From an uncultured Opitutaceae bacterium (lineage in GTDB: Bacteria > Verrucomicrobiota > Verrucomicrobiia > Opitutales > Opitutaceae): a stretch of 64,000 nucleotides of DNA. Of the stretch, positions 7,968 to 15,572 are shown in pieces; positions within the stretch are counted from its first letter, which is position 1, and every line of letters begins with the position of its first letter. Below the pieces are notes generated by a model. The model was not told where the DNA came from and did no database searches. It saw only the letters and a list, made by a program, of their open reading frames with translations. The translations under genes were made by a program, and so were the position numbers. The stretch lies in assembly GCA_951813085.1 (NCBI GenBank), contig OX638348.1:1435627-1499626 (forward strand), read 5' to 3'.

Positions 7968-9335
7968 ATGAAAATACTCTTTTCGCTTCTTGTGGTTTTC
8001 CTACCGCTTTCCTCTGCTCTGTCGAGAGCGGGTCTGCCCAACCTCGTCCTTATTATGGCGGATGATATGGGAATAGAATGCTTGGGGAGCTACGGGAGCG
8101 CGGATTACGAGACGCCGAATCTGGACCGCTTGGCAGAGAACGGGGTTCGTTTCGAGCACTGCTACTCCACACCGCTTTGCACCCCCTCCCGTGTGCAGAT
8201 CATGACGGGCAAGTATGGATTTCGCAACTACGTCGACTTTGGAACCTTGCCTTTGGATCAGAAGACATTCGCCAATCTTCTCAAGGATAGTGGTTACGCT
8301 ACTTGTATTGCAGGGAAGTGGCAATTGGGAGGCGATGACAAGACACCCGGCCACTTCGGATTCGACCAGTATTGCGTTTCCCATCTAGGAGGCCTGGAAG
8401 AGATACCCGACAAGGAGGCAAAGGGCCGCTTTGCTCACCCTCTAATCCAACAGGATGGGCGATATCTTCCGGGGGACCGAATTCGAGAAGCCTACGGCCC
8501 GGACCTATTTTGCGACTACCTTCTGGAATTTATCGATGCGAACCAGGACAGACCCTTTTTCGCTTATTACCCGATGGTCCTCGTGCACACGCCTCTCGTG
8601 CCGACTCCCGATTCCCTTGAATGGAGTGATCCCCCGCAGCGAGATAGTAAGGATAGCCGCCATTTTGCGGAAATGGTACGCTACGCCGACAAGCTAGTAG
8701 GCCGTATTGTCGAGCGGATAGAAAAGCGCGGCCTATTGGAAGAAACGCTAATCCTGTTTACGGGAGACAATGGCACGCATGTGAGCGTTTCGAGCGAGTT
8801 GCAAAACGGCTCAACGATACAGGGCGGTAAAGGAACCATGTTGGATACTGGCACGCGGGTTCCTTTGATCGCCTCCTGGAAAGGGGTAGGCGCCCGAGGG
8901 CTGGTTTCGGAGGACCTTGTCGATTTTACCGATTTCCTTCCCACCCTATTAGAGGCGGGTGGCAGGTTGGATGCGATTGGCGAGGAGCTGGATGGGCGAA
9001 GCTTTTTGCCGCAAATCAGGGGCGAAAAGGGTGAACCTCGTCAATGGGTGTTTTGCCACTACGATCCGAACGTCCCTTTTGGCGGGTTCCAGCTACACGC
9101 GGGTCGTTGGGCGCGGAATCAGCGCTTTAAACTGTATGAAGATGGCCGCTTTTACGACGTGGCGAACGATCCACGGGAGCAAAACGATCTTCAATCCTTC
9201 GAGAGAATCCCGGGCGCGTCATCAACGATGAAGATGCTTCGGGAGGTCCTAGCGTCCATGCCTCCATGGGTGGAGAAAGGGGCGCCTCATCGGAGCTCGG
9301 AGCAGAATAGGAAGTACTTAGAGAGTGTCGAGTAA
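7968..9335 (+). CDS. Secreted arylsulfatase-type sulfatase
   Basis: From ATG 7968 the protein has a clear signal peptide (M-K-I-L-F-S-L-L-V-V-F-L-P-L-S-S-A-L). A TTG 15 bases upstream is less likely. The D-D-M-G metal motif is followed by the formylglycine motif C71-T-P-S-R75, then G-K-W-Q-L-G-G and T-G-D-N-G-T-H. At ~455 residues it is compact and of arylsulfatase A type. The cysteine needs conversion to formylglycine by a maturase, and none is encoded in this window. It lies 187 bases downstream of the DUF5916 gene on the same strand, so they may share regulation. Its 3' side abuts the IS256-like element. Confidence 0.85.
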   Translation: MKILFSLLVVFLPLSSALSRAGLPNLVLIMADDMGIECLGSYGSADYETPNLDRLAENGVRFEHCYSTPLCTPSRVQIMTGKYGFRNYVDFGTLPLDQKTFANLLKDSGYATCIAGKWQLGGDDKTPGHFGFDQYCVSHLGGLEEIPDKEAKGRFAHPLIQQDGRYLPGDRIREAYGPDLFCDYLLEFIDANQDRPFFAYYPMVLVHTPLVPTPDSLEWSDPPQRDSKDSRHFAEMVRYADKLVGRIVERIEKRGLLEETLILFTGDNGTHVSVSSELQNGSTIQGGKGTMLDTGTRVPLIASWKGVGARGLVSEDLVDFTDFLPTLLEAGGRLDAIGEELDGRSFLPQIRGEKGEPRQWVFCHYDPNVPFGGFQLHAGRWARNQRFKLYEDGRFYDVANDPREQNDLQSFERIPGASSTMKMLREVLASMPPWVEKGAPHRSSEQNRKYLESVE

Positions 9336-9434
9336 ACAGGACTGGGCGTAAGGAGTCCAAAGGGGTCAATAGTCAAGGGCGTGTTGCCCAAATGCGCTTG
9401 AACTAGCGGACTGGCGGCGGTGTAAGGATATTTG

Positions 9435-10427
9435 TGTAAATTTTTTTTACAGATGCTTGGTTATTTGTTGTTTTCTGTGGTTCTGTCTCCGAACTCAATG
9501 GTAAAGCGGTTCAGGGCCGCGGCCCCGTTCCTCGCGGGCTTGGTCCATTTCCTGGAGATGTTGCGAATCGCCAGGTAGAAGAGCCTGTAGAGCGAGTCCG
9601 TGGTCGGGAAGAGATTACGGTTGCGGCTGATCTTCCTGGACGAGCTGTTGAGGGGCTCGCCGGCGGTGGCGGCGCATATGGACCTTGCCGATGTCCTCGG
9701 GGCAGTCGAGGAACGGGGTCGCGCTCTCCCAATGCGCCTCCCAGCTTCTGCCGATCGCGGGGAAGCGCTCGTCGCGCTTGGACCGGAACTGGTCCAGGGC
9801 CAGCTTGGCGGCCTTCAGGTAGACCGTCTCGATGGCCTCGGACAGGCCGGACAGGCCGTCCACGCAGCATACCAGGATGCCGGATACGCCCCGCCCTTCA
9901 GCTCGGTGAGGACGTTCAGCCAGAACTTGGAGCCCTCGCTCTGGGAGGACCGCATCCCCAGCGCCTCCCTGCGACCCTCCATCGCTATCGCCAGGGCCAG
10001 GCAGACCGCCCGGTTGGAGACCTCGGCCACCGCCTCGGTGGCGTTGGGGATGAGCATGGGCGAGACCTCCACCTTGTGCATCCCAAGCAGGCGCTCCTGG
10101 ACGTCCCGGACCGCCAGGCCCCGAGAGCGCAGGCTCACGATCACCTCGTCGAAGCCGTCGAAGCGTCTTGCCGTTGCGGACGTTCCCGCCATTGGCCCAG
10201 GCATGCTTCCCCGCCCCAGGTGAGCGGTCAGCTCCGCGTCCAGAACCCGGTTCATCAGCCGCTTCTTCAGCTCTGCTAAAAGCCCTTCGGGACCTACCAG
10301 GCCCTCCGGGCCGCTATAGCCGTCGAGAGGCTGGTCGATCAGCTCCTCCTTGATCTCGTCTTCCATTCGATGTTCTCTCTAGCGCTTAAGAACATCAGTT
10401 CGAATCATTTACACAAAAAATTTTACA
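9435..10427 (-). mobile_element. Decayed IS256-family insertion sequence
   Basis: A GC-rich segment of about 1 kb has AT-rich ends. The left end reads TGTAAATTTTTTTT and the right end, reversed, TGTAAAATTTTTTG, forming short imperfect inverted repeats. Inside is a minus-strand IS256-type transposase in at least three frames. No 8-9 base target duplication is visible at either side, so one end may have been lost or rearranged. The right end runs straight into the 5'-truncated sugar dehydrogenase gene. Confidence 0.8.
9461..10366 (-). pseudogene. IS256-family (mutator-type) transposase, deleted and frameshifted
   Basis: Starting at ATG 10366, the N-terminal part shows the IS256 pattern: L-K-K-R-L-M-N-R-V-L-D-A-E-L-T-A-H-L-G, R-R-F-D-G-F-D-E, R-G-L-A-V-R-D-V-Q, V-E-V-S-P. 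It continues to E-G-S-K-F-W-L-N-V-L-T-E-L-K. Two internal deletions remove the region after H-L-G and the region with the first catalytic Asp. The frame then shifts near 9870 (piece P-F-L-D-C-P-E-D-I) and again near 9680. There the canonical C-terminus is readable (Y-L-A-I-R-N-I-S-R-K-W-T, then A-L-N-R-F), ending at a TAA at 9461-9463. Non-functional. Confidence 0.85.
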
Positions 10428-12899
10428 GGCTCGTTCTTGCGATCGCTTCTCCGCCTGACTCAGTAAACTCGCTCTATTTTGCAGAACGCTCGGGACGGAT
10501 CACGGTATATTCCGATCTTGAAAACCAGATTCGAGAACAAGATCCCTTTTTGGTGATCCCTTCCACGGTCACTACCAACGGTGAGAATGGACTGCTAGGG
10601 CTGGCATTTCATCCAAATTATCAGACCAATGGATACTTCTACGTATTCTACACGTCCCAAAGAAACACCGGCCAAAGAACCAATCGTCTTTCTCGCTTCA
10701 GCCGCTCTGCAAGCAATCCATTTCTCGCCGAACCTGAATCCGAGCTCATACTCTTCGATCAGATAGACGACGCATCCAACCACAACGGCGGCGACATTCA
10801 CTTTGGGCCCGACGGATATTTATACGTCGCGCTAGGCGATGAAGGAAGCGGGAACGACTCGCTCAACAACAGCCAGAAAGTCGATCAAGACTTGTTCGCT
10901 GGAATCATACGCATAGACGTAGACAAGAATCCGAGCAATCTAGAGCCGACAGGGCATGAAGGAATTCCTAGAGACAATTCAGGAAACGCCTTACTACAGC
11001 ATACCCATCGACAATCCGCTCGTCTCCCTGTGGCAAGATTCGGGAAGCGATCCGAATTGAGACCTCAGGCTCGAATTCTACGCAATAGGACTTCGAAATC
11101 CCTGGCGAATGTCTTTCGATCCCGCTACCGGAAAGTTATGGACCGGGGATGTCGGACAAGTCGCTCGAGAAGAGGCCAGCATAATCGTAAATGGCGGCAA
11201 CTATGGCTGGGCTTTTCGAGAGGGTTTCATTAGCGGCCCAAAAAACCAGACCCCTCCTGCAGGTTTCGAAAATATAGTGGATCCCATTCACGACTACCCT
11301 CGCAGCCAAGGAGTTTCAATTATCGGCGGAATTGTCTATCGCAGGTCACGTCTGCCGGAACTGGAAGGAGCCTATATTTTTGCCGACTATGGAAGCGGGC
11401 GTATTTGGGCGCTTTTCGAAGATCCCGGCGGAGGCTCTCCCCGAGTGGAGCAAATTTCGTCGCTATCCAATCCGGTTACCTTTGGCCGTGATCCCTCCAA
11501 CGGAGATATTCTGGTCGCGAGCATATCAGGCAGCATTAGGAGAATCGTCAGAGGAAGCGGTCAAGAACCTTCATTCCCCGATTCGCTCACATTAACGGGA
11601 GCCTTCAAATTGGTTCTGGATCTTGAACCCGAAGACGGCATTCTCCCCTATGAGCCTAACGTCTCCTTCTGGTCAGATTTTGCCGACAAGCAACGGTGGG
11701 TCGCCGCGCCTGAGGACTCGATCGAGTATTCTCAAGATGAGCCCTGGAACTTTCCAACGGGGGCTGTTTGGATCAAGCACTTCGAATTGGAACTCGAACG
11801 CGGGAATCCCGCTTCGAAAATACGAGTGGAGACACGATTCCTGGTGAAGACGCCAACCAGCGTATACGGCATCAGCTACCAATGGAATGAATCGCAAACG
11901 GACGCTACGCTCGTCGGATCCGAAGGCGCCGATATCGAGTATGCGATCACCAGCGAGGGCGAAGCATCCACTCAAACTTGGCGTATTCCTAGTCGTCAAG
12001 AGTGTCTGCAATGCCATACTGCGGTAGCTGGTTACGCGCTCAGCTTCAATGCGAGACAACTTAACCGAACGTATCCAATAAATGGTGAAGAACGAAATAT
12101 TCTAGAGTACTTTTCTGAAATCGGCATCATCGACGAGCCGATACAATCAGCAGAGTCAATCCCTGCTCTACCAAGTCTGGACGACGAATCGAAAACTTAC
12201 CGAGAAAGAGCGCGAGCATACTTGGCAGCCAATTGCATTTCCTGCCACCAGCCAGGAGGATCAGCTCCAAACAACTGGGACGCCCGCCCGCACCTAAGTC
12301 TTGAGGAAACAGGATTGATTAATGGAGAGGTCATCGATGACCGTGGCTATAGCGCCCGTCGCCTCGCGCTACCTGGTTCTCCAGAACTTTCAGTGCTTCT
12401 TAGCCGGGTCCAAGGATCTCATGGCTACGAGCGAATGCCGCAAATCGGAAGCAGCGAGGTCGATGAGCTAGCCGTGAGCCTGCTAACCAATTGGATCAGC
12501 TCTACACCGCCTAACGACGCGACCTTTCCAGAATGGCAAGCGATTCTCTTCGGGGACGTCAATGCGATCGATGCAGCTGCTGATGCGGATCCGGACCACG
12601 ACGGCAACGAGAATTTGCTAGAATTCATGACCTACACGGATCCACTCGACCCTAACGACTTTTGGCGCCCTGAATTTACTCGTATAGGTACCGACGCTTG
12701 CATCGATTTCTCGATGCCTCCGTCACGAAACTACGAAGCTCAAATCAGCAGCGATCTGCAAAATTGGCAAACATGGGAGGTAGTAGGAAATCCGCCTCAA
12801 TCCGACACAGTCGAAGAGCTCCAAGCCAAGATTCAGGGACCCGTTCCCGATGCCGAATCCTCCTCCTACCTGCGCATTAAGGTCTCCACCCAAGAATAG
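10428..12899 (+). pseudogene. PQQ-type sugar dehydrogenase / diheme cytochrome c fusion, broken
   Basis: The first ~200 codons encode a soluble glucose/sorbosone-dehydrogenase-type six-bladed propeller (A-E-R-S-G-R-I, G-L-L-G-L-A-F-H-P-N-Y, N-H-N-G-G-D-I-H-F-G-P-D-G-Y-L-Y). Three defects are visible. The 5' end with signal peptide and promoter is missing where the IS256-like element begins. A +1 shift occurs at about 10991: the sense resumes one frame over as Y-Y-S-I-P-I-D-N-P. An in-frame TGA lies at 11058-11060, between D-P-N and D-L-R-L-E-F-Y-A-I-G-L-R-N-P-W. The family oxidises sugars in the periplasm and passes electrons to the attached cytochrome. Confidence 0.8.
11109..12899 (+). CDS. 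Intact 3' frame of the broken dehydrogenase-cytochrome gene
   Basis: The longest uninterrupted part of the broken gene is 596 codons. It begins at an internal Met within the propeller (M-S-F-D-P-A-T-G-K-L-W-T-G-D-V-G-Q). A region of the type found in diheme cytochromes fused to sugar dehydrogenases follows (G-I-L-P-Y-E-P-N-V-S-F-W-S-D), with two heme motifs, C-L-Q-C-H and C-I-S-C-H. Near the C-terminus is a calcium-binding-like repeat (A-D-P-D-H-D-G-N-E-N-L-L-E-F) and a final beta domain. Lacking a signal peptide, it could not be exported or receive heme if translated from here. I think it is a decaying segment. Confidence 0.5.
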   Translation: MSFDPATGKLWTGDVGQVAREEASIIVNGGNYGWAFREGFISGPKNQTPPAGFENIVDPIHDYPRSQGVSIIGGIVYRRSRLPELEGAYIFADYGSGRIWALFEDPGGGSPRVEQISSLSNPVTFGRDPSNGDILVASISGSIRRIVRGSGQEPSFPDSLTLTGAFKLVLDLEPEDGILPYEPNVSFWSDFADKQRWVAAPEDSIEYSQDEPWNFPTGAVWIKHFELELERGNPASKIRVETRFLVKTPTSVYGISYQWNESQTDATLVGSEGADIEYAITSEGEASTQTWRIPSRQECLQCHTAVAGYALSFNARQLNRTYPINGEERNILEYFSEIGIIDEPIQSAESIPALPSLDDESKTYRERARAYLAANCISCHQPGGSAPNNWDARPHLSLEETGLINGEVIDDRGYSARRLALPGSPELSVLLSRVQGSHGYERMPQIGSSEVDELAVSLLTNWISSTPPNDATFPEWQAILFGDVNAIDAAADADPDHDGNENLLEFMTYTDPLDPNDFWRPEFTRIGTDACIDFSMPPSRNYEAQISSDLQNWQTWEVVGNPPQSDTVEELQAKIQGPVPDAESSSYLRIKVSTQE

Positions 12900-12930
12900 C
12901 CAGCGCTTTTCCTGTCTATTCCATGTCAAT

Positions 12931-12986
12931 AAATCCTTGTTATTCAACGATTAATAAGGATTCTCCTCTTTTTTAGTAAAAAAGAG
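12931..12986 (+). terminator. Tandem hairpins downstream of the broken dehydrogenase gene
   Basis: Two inverted repeats lie 30-90 bases after the stop. The first has arms AATCCTT and AAGGATT with 11 of 13 bases paired. The second is a perfect nine-base pair, CTCTTTTTT-AGT-AAAAAAGAG at 12966-12986. The second could end transcription from either side because both arms carry a T or A tract. Confidence 0.4.
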
Positions 12987-13071
12987 CCCTGAATAGGTGA
13001 ATATCGCCGCGGCGCAGCGCGTCCAAAGCAGCGATTCACACTATGATTTTTAACTAGGAAGAATACCGAGA

Positions 13072-13503
13072 ATGAAAAACCTGCTCATTATTACGCTGAT
13101 CGCAACGCTGGTGGGAGCTGCTGCCACCCCAGCAAAGGCCGACCGAGAAGGCCGAGCCCTAGTCGGAGGCCTCATTGGAGGCCTGATAATTGGTTCCATC
13201 ATCGACGACCACAACGATCGTCATCATCATCACGCTCGAACAAGCGTTCGATATGGATCAAGCCACCGCTACGACAGTTGCGGATGCAGCGGTCACAATG
13301 ACTATATTTCTGTGAAGACGTGGATTAGCGGCCGCTGGGTATACCACTACGATAATTGCGGAAATCGCTATCGCGATTGGCATCCCGGCCACTACAGCTA
13401 CAGCAAACGGAAAGTGTGGGTACCTCATAATCGAGGATGTCGCTACTACAGCAGTCCGAGACACGACAATCGCTACGACGATCGTCACGATCGGAGACGC
13501 TAG
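13072..13503 (+). CDS. Small secreted His/Tyr/Arg-rich protein
   Basis: This is a 143-residue protein from ATG 13072 with an AGGAAG ribosome binding site ~13 bases upstream. A signal peptide (L-L-I-I-T-L-I-A-T-L-V-G-A-A-A-T-P-A-K-A) is followed by a glycine-zipper-like hydrophobic stretch (G-G-L-I-G-G-L-I-I-G-S-I-I). The remainder is rich in His, Arg, Tyr and Asp, with H-H-H-H near residue 55 and six cysteines across the second half. Such composition suggests a periplasmic or surface protein that may bind metal or stick to the cell envelope; no family is certain. It precedes an anti-sigma-like gene on the same strand by 87 bases. Confidence 0.7.
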   Translation: MKNLLIITLIATLVGAAATPAKADREGRALVGGLIGGLIIGSIIDDHNDRHHHHARTSVRYGSSHRYDSCGCSGHNDYISVKTWISGRWVYHYDNCGNRYRDWHPGHYSYSKRKVWVPHNRGCRYYSSPRHDNRYDDRHDRRR

Positions 13504-13590
13504 GGATAATCGGGAAACGGACAGGCCTCTTGGCTTCGGGCAAGAGGCTTGCTCTATGGATAAATTCAATTGATACTATAATAGAATCGT

Positions 13591-14112
13591 ATGCCAGCAC
13601 GACCCACAGCGCTCTCAGAATCAGAAGCCCAGCTATTGATGAGCCAATTGATAGACGGAGAGATTTCTCCGAACGATGCCGACCGTCTCCACCTCTATTT
13701 AGAAGAGCATCCTGAAGCAACGCAGTGGATGGAATCTAGCCAGCTAACCGCGGAACCATTTTTTCCCAACCCTGAAATCGATTCCGCGGATATGTGGAGA
13801 CGGATTCGTGACGAAATCGCTCCCGAGCCCTCTATGGAGCAACGATCCAGCAAGGTCATTGCGTTTCCACCGATATTCAAACTCATCGGCGCCGCCGCGG
13901 CATTGGCTCTCGTCGCCTCTCTCGTCTGGAAAACCGCTGCTCCTGATTCTGGATACATCGCAACCGAGCGATATGCCGCTAGCGAGTCAGTCGTCGAGTT
14001 TGTTGATACAGATATTCCAGGGGCGAGCCCAGTGGTCTACACGGACGAGATTTCCGGATGGACGGTCGTCTGGGTGGCTGAAATGGAACCGATCGCGGAC
14101 GAAACCAGCTAG
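13591..14112 (+). CDS. Anti-sigma-factor-like single-pass membrane protein
   Basis: The 173-residue protein has an N-terminal helical segment of the type seen in anti-sigma factors: L-M-S-Q-L-I-D-G-E-I-S, then L-H-L-Y-L-E-E-H-P-E-A. One transmembrane helix lies at about residues 95-113 (L-I-G-A-A-A-A-L-A-L-V-A-S-L-V-W), followed by a short periplasmic tail. No zinc-binding H-x3-C-x2-C motif is present. No ECF sigma gene is adjacent, so a regulatory partner would have to be elsewhere. The assignment is by architecture only; a plain membrane protein of unknown role is the alternative. Confidence 0.5.
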   Translation: MPARPTALSESEAQLLMSQLIDGEISPNDADRLHLYLEEHPEATQWMESSQLTAEPFFPNPEIDSADMWRRIRDEIAPEPSMEQRSSKVIAFPPIFKLIGAAAALALVASLVWKTAAPDSGYIATERYAASESVVEFVDTDIPGASPVVYTDEISGWTVVWVAEMEPIADETS

Positions 14113-14197
14113 ATCAAAAAGATTCTAGACGAATATCGCGCAAGCAGGCGTTTATTCGTTGTAGGGACATCCGTCATCAATATAGAATATATCGATC

Positions 14198-14614
14198 TTG
14201 ATTAAGCGAATCCTTCTCATTCTCACCCTAGCCCTCGCTCCGTTTGCGTCTGCGCACGAAAGCGAAAAGCTCAGCCGCGCTTTGCACTTCGATCAGCCAA
14301 TCGCAAAAGAGATGGCCATCGACTTCCAGATCGAGGAAGATCTCTACCCGAATCGAAGCTCATTCGAGCTGCTCGATTTCGCTTTCCTCAGCAACGAAGC
14401 GGGTGAGCGATGGGCGTTGGTAGTCGTCCGAAACACAGTGCACGAATTCAGATCGTTTTCAGCAAATCAAATCATTGGCTTTTTCGCGTCTGGCGACTAT
14501 CGTAATCCGGTATCCCTTAATAAGAGAATCGAGGGAAAGAAGGCGGAAACCTTTATGATTCCGTTCGGCAAGTCGGACATGCCCCTAGTGAAGCTGATGA
14601 CGCGAAGCTTCTAG
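14198..14614 (+). CDS. Small secreted hypothetical protein
   Basis: The 138-residue protein starts at TTG 14198; this start gives a convincing signal peptide (I-L-L-I-L-T-L-A-L-A-P-F-A-S-A), which is why it is preferred over later Met codons. The mature part has alternating beta-type segments (W-A-L-V-V-V-R-N-T, I-I-G-F-F-A-S-G-D-Y) and no cysteines. I recognise no family. It lies 85 bases behind the anti-sigma-like gene on the same strand and ends convergently two bases from the cytochrome/LRR gene. A role with the two preceding small envelope proteins is possible but not shown. Confidence 0.55.
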   Translation: MIKRILLILTLALAPFASAHESEKLSRALHFDQPIAKEMAIDFQIEEDLYPNRSSFELLDFAFLSNEAGERWALVVVRNTVHEFRSFSANQIIGFFASGDYRNPVSLNKRIEGKKAETFMIPFGKSDMPLVKLMTRSF

Positions 14615-14616
14615 GT

Positions 14617-15561
14617 CTAAGGCCCTGTTCGTCTCGGGGGTGGAGAAATTCGAGTACCGATCGAGACGGACGCGTTTTCTAGCCGCCTTTCCAGTCGCTT
14701 CGCGCCTTCGGCTGTCGCTTGACTCCCCCATAAATATACCTTTTCCAAACTAGGGAGTCCTGAAAGCCTTTGAATACCTCGATCTGAGACTTCCGTATCT
14801 CTTAAATTCAGGAATTTCAAATTCTTTAATTTGGATATGGAGTCTAGAGCATCATCCCCGACACTCGTCCTACTCATATCCAAGTATTCAATACTTTGGA
14901 AATTCTCCAGACCAATCAAATCTGCGGCCGTCACTTCCGTTCTCGCTAAGATGATCTTCCTTAACGAGTCCTCGAGGGGTTCGAGGGCTTCAAAATCGAA
15001 CGCGCCGGCCTCTCGTTCCGCATATGTGTAGCTCACTTCAAACAAGCTAGCATCATGATTAACCGTATCAACGAGCAATCCCGCGTCACGCAAGCGAGCG
15101 ACAATTTCTACCGCATCTCCCAAGATTATGTAGTTCCGCGCATTGTCAGGGTCAGCATCCGCAAACTTCTTTCGAGCAGGCGATTGTATCGGAGCAACGA
15201 AATCGTCTCCAAACGAGGCTCCCTCCGCTATCCAGGCTTTCAACAAGTCCTGCTCTCTTTTTGAAAGCCCCTTCCCTTTCTGAGGCATGTAGTCGGGGTC
15301 ATCTTTAGGGTAGGTTGTAAGGATGTACAATGAACTCGCATTCGGATCCCCGGGAACAAGCACCTCCCCCACTTCACCTCCAGTGAGTATTCCTATTGGC
15401 GAATCAAGCCTCAATCCTCCTTTTACGTCTTCATCTCCATGGCATCGATAACACTTATCTTCAAGGATTGGGGCGATCTGAGATTCAAAATCGACCGCTG
15501 CTACACCCGAATGCCATAGGCAACCAGCGCAACATAGCGCAGATACCGTAAAACGCTTCAT
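14617..15561 (-). CDS. Planctomycete-type cytochrome c with leucine-rich repeats
   Basis: The 314-residue secreted protein has a signal peptide and then a PSC1-type cytochrome domain (I-L-E-D-K-C-Y-R-C-H-G-D-E-D, V-K-G-G-L-R-L-D-S). This domain typically runs to W-I-A-E-G-A. The C-terminal third consists of leucine-rich repeats: I-E-Y-L-D-M-S-R-T, L-K-F-L-N-L-R-D-T, L-E-K-V-Y-L-W-G-S. One CxxCH heme site is visible. It is the last gene of a three-gene minus-strand cassette after PSD1 and DUF1501 proteins, with an 11-base gap to the latter. The LRRs suggest a protein-binding role; electron transfer is the presumed activity. Confidence 0.75.
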   Translation of the reverse strand: MKRFTVSALCCAGCLWHSGVAAVDFESQIAPILEDKCYRCHGDEDVKGGLRLDSPIGILTGGEVGEVLVPGDPNASSLYILTTYPKDDPDYMPQKGKGLSKREQDLLKAWIAEGASFGDDFVAPIQSPARKKFADADPDNARNYIILGDAVEIVARLRDAGLLVDTVNHDASLFEVSYTYAEREAGAFDFEALEPLEDSLRKIILARTEVTAADLIGLENFQSIEYLDMSRTSVGDDALDSISKLKNLKFLNLRDTEVSDRGIQRLSGLPSLEKVYLWGSQATAEGAKRLERRLENASVSIGTRISPPPRRTGP

Positions 15562-15572
15562 TTCAATCGAGA

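Noticed and set aside
9600-10223. A plus-strand open frame (207 codons) across the IS256 element
   Set aside because: It is antisense to the transposase remnants and has no recognisable domain; GC-rich shadow.
10991-11060. Programmed frameshift or stop-codon recoding in the dehydrogenase gene
   Set aside because: No slippery heptamer or selenocysteine-type context is apparent, and the gene also lacks its 5' end, so decay is the simpler reading.
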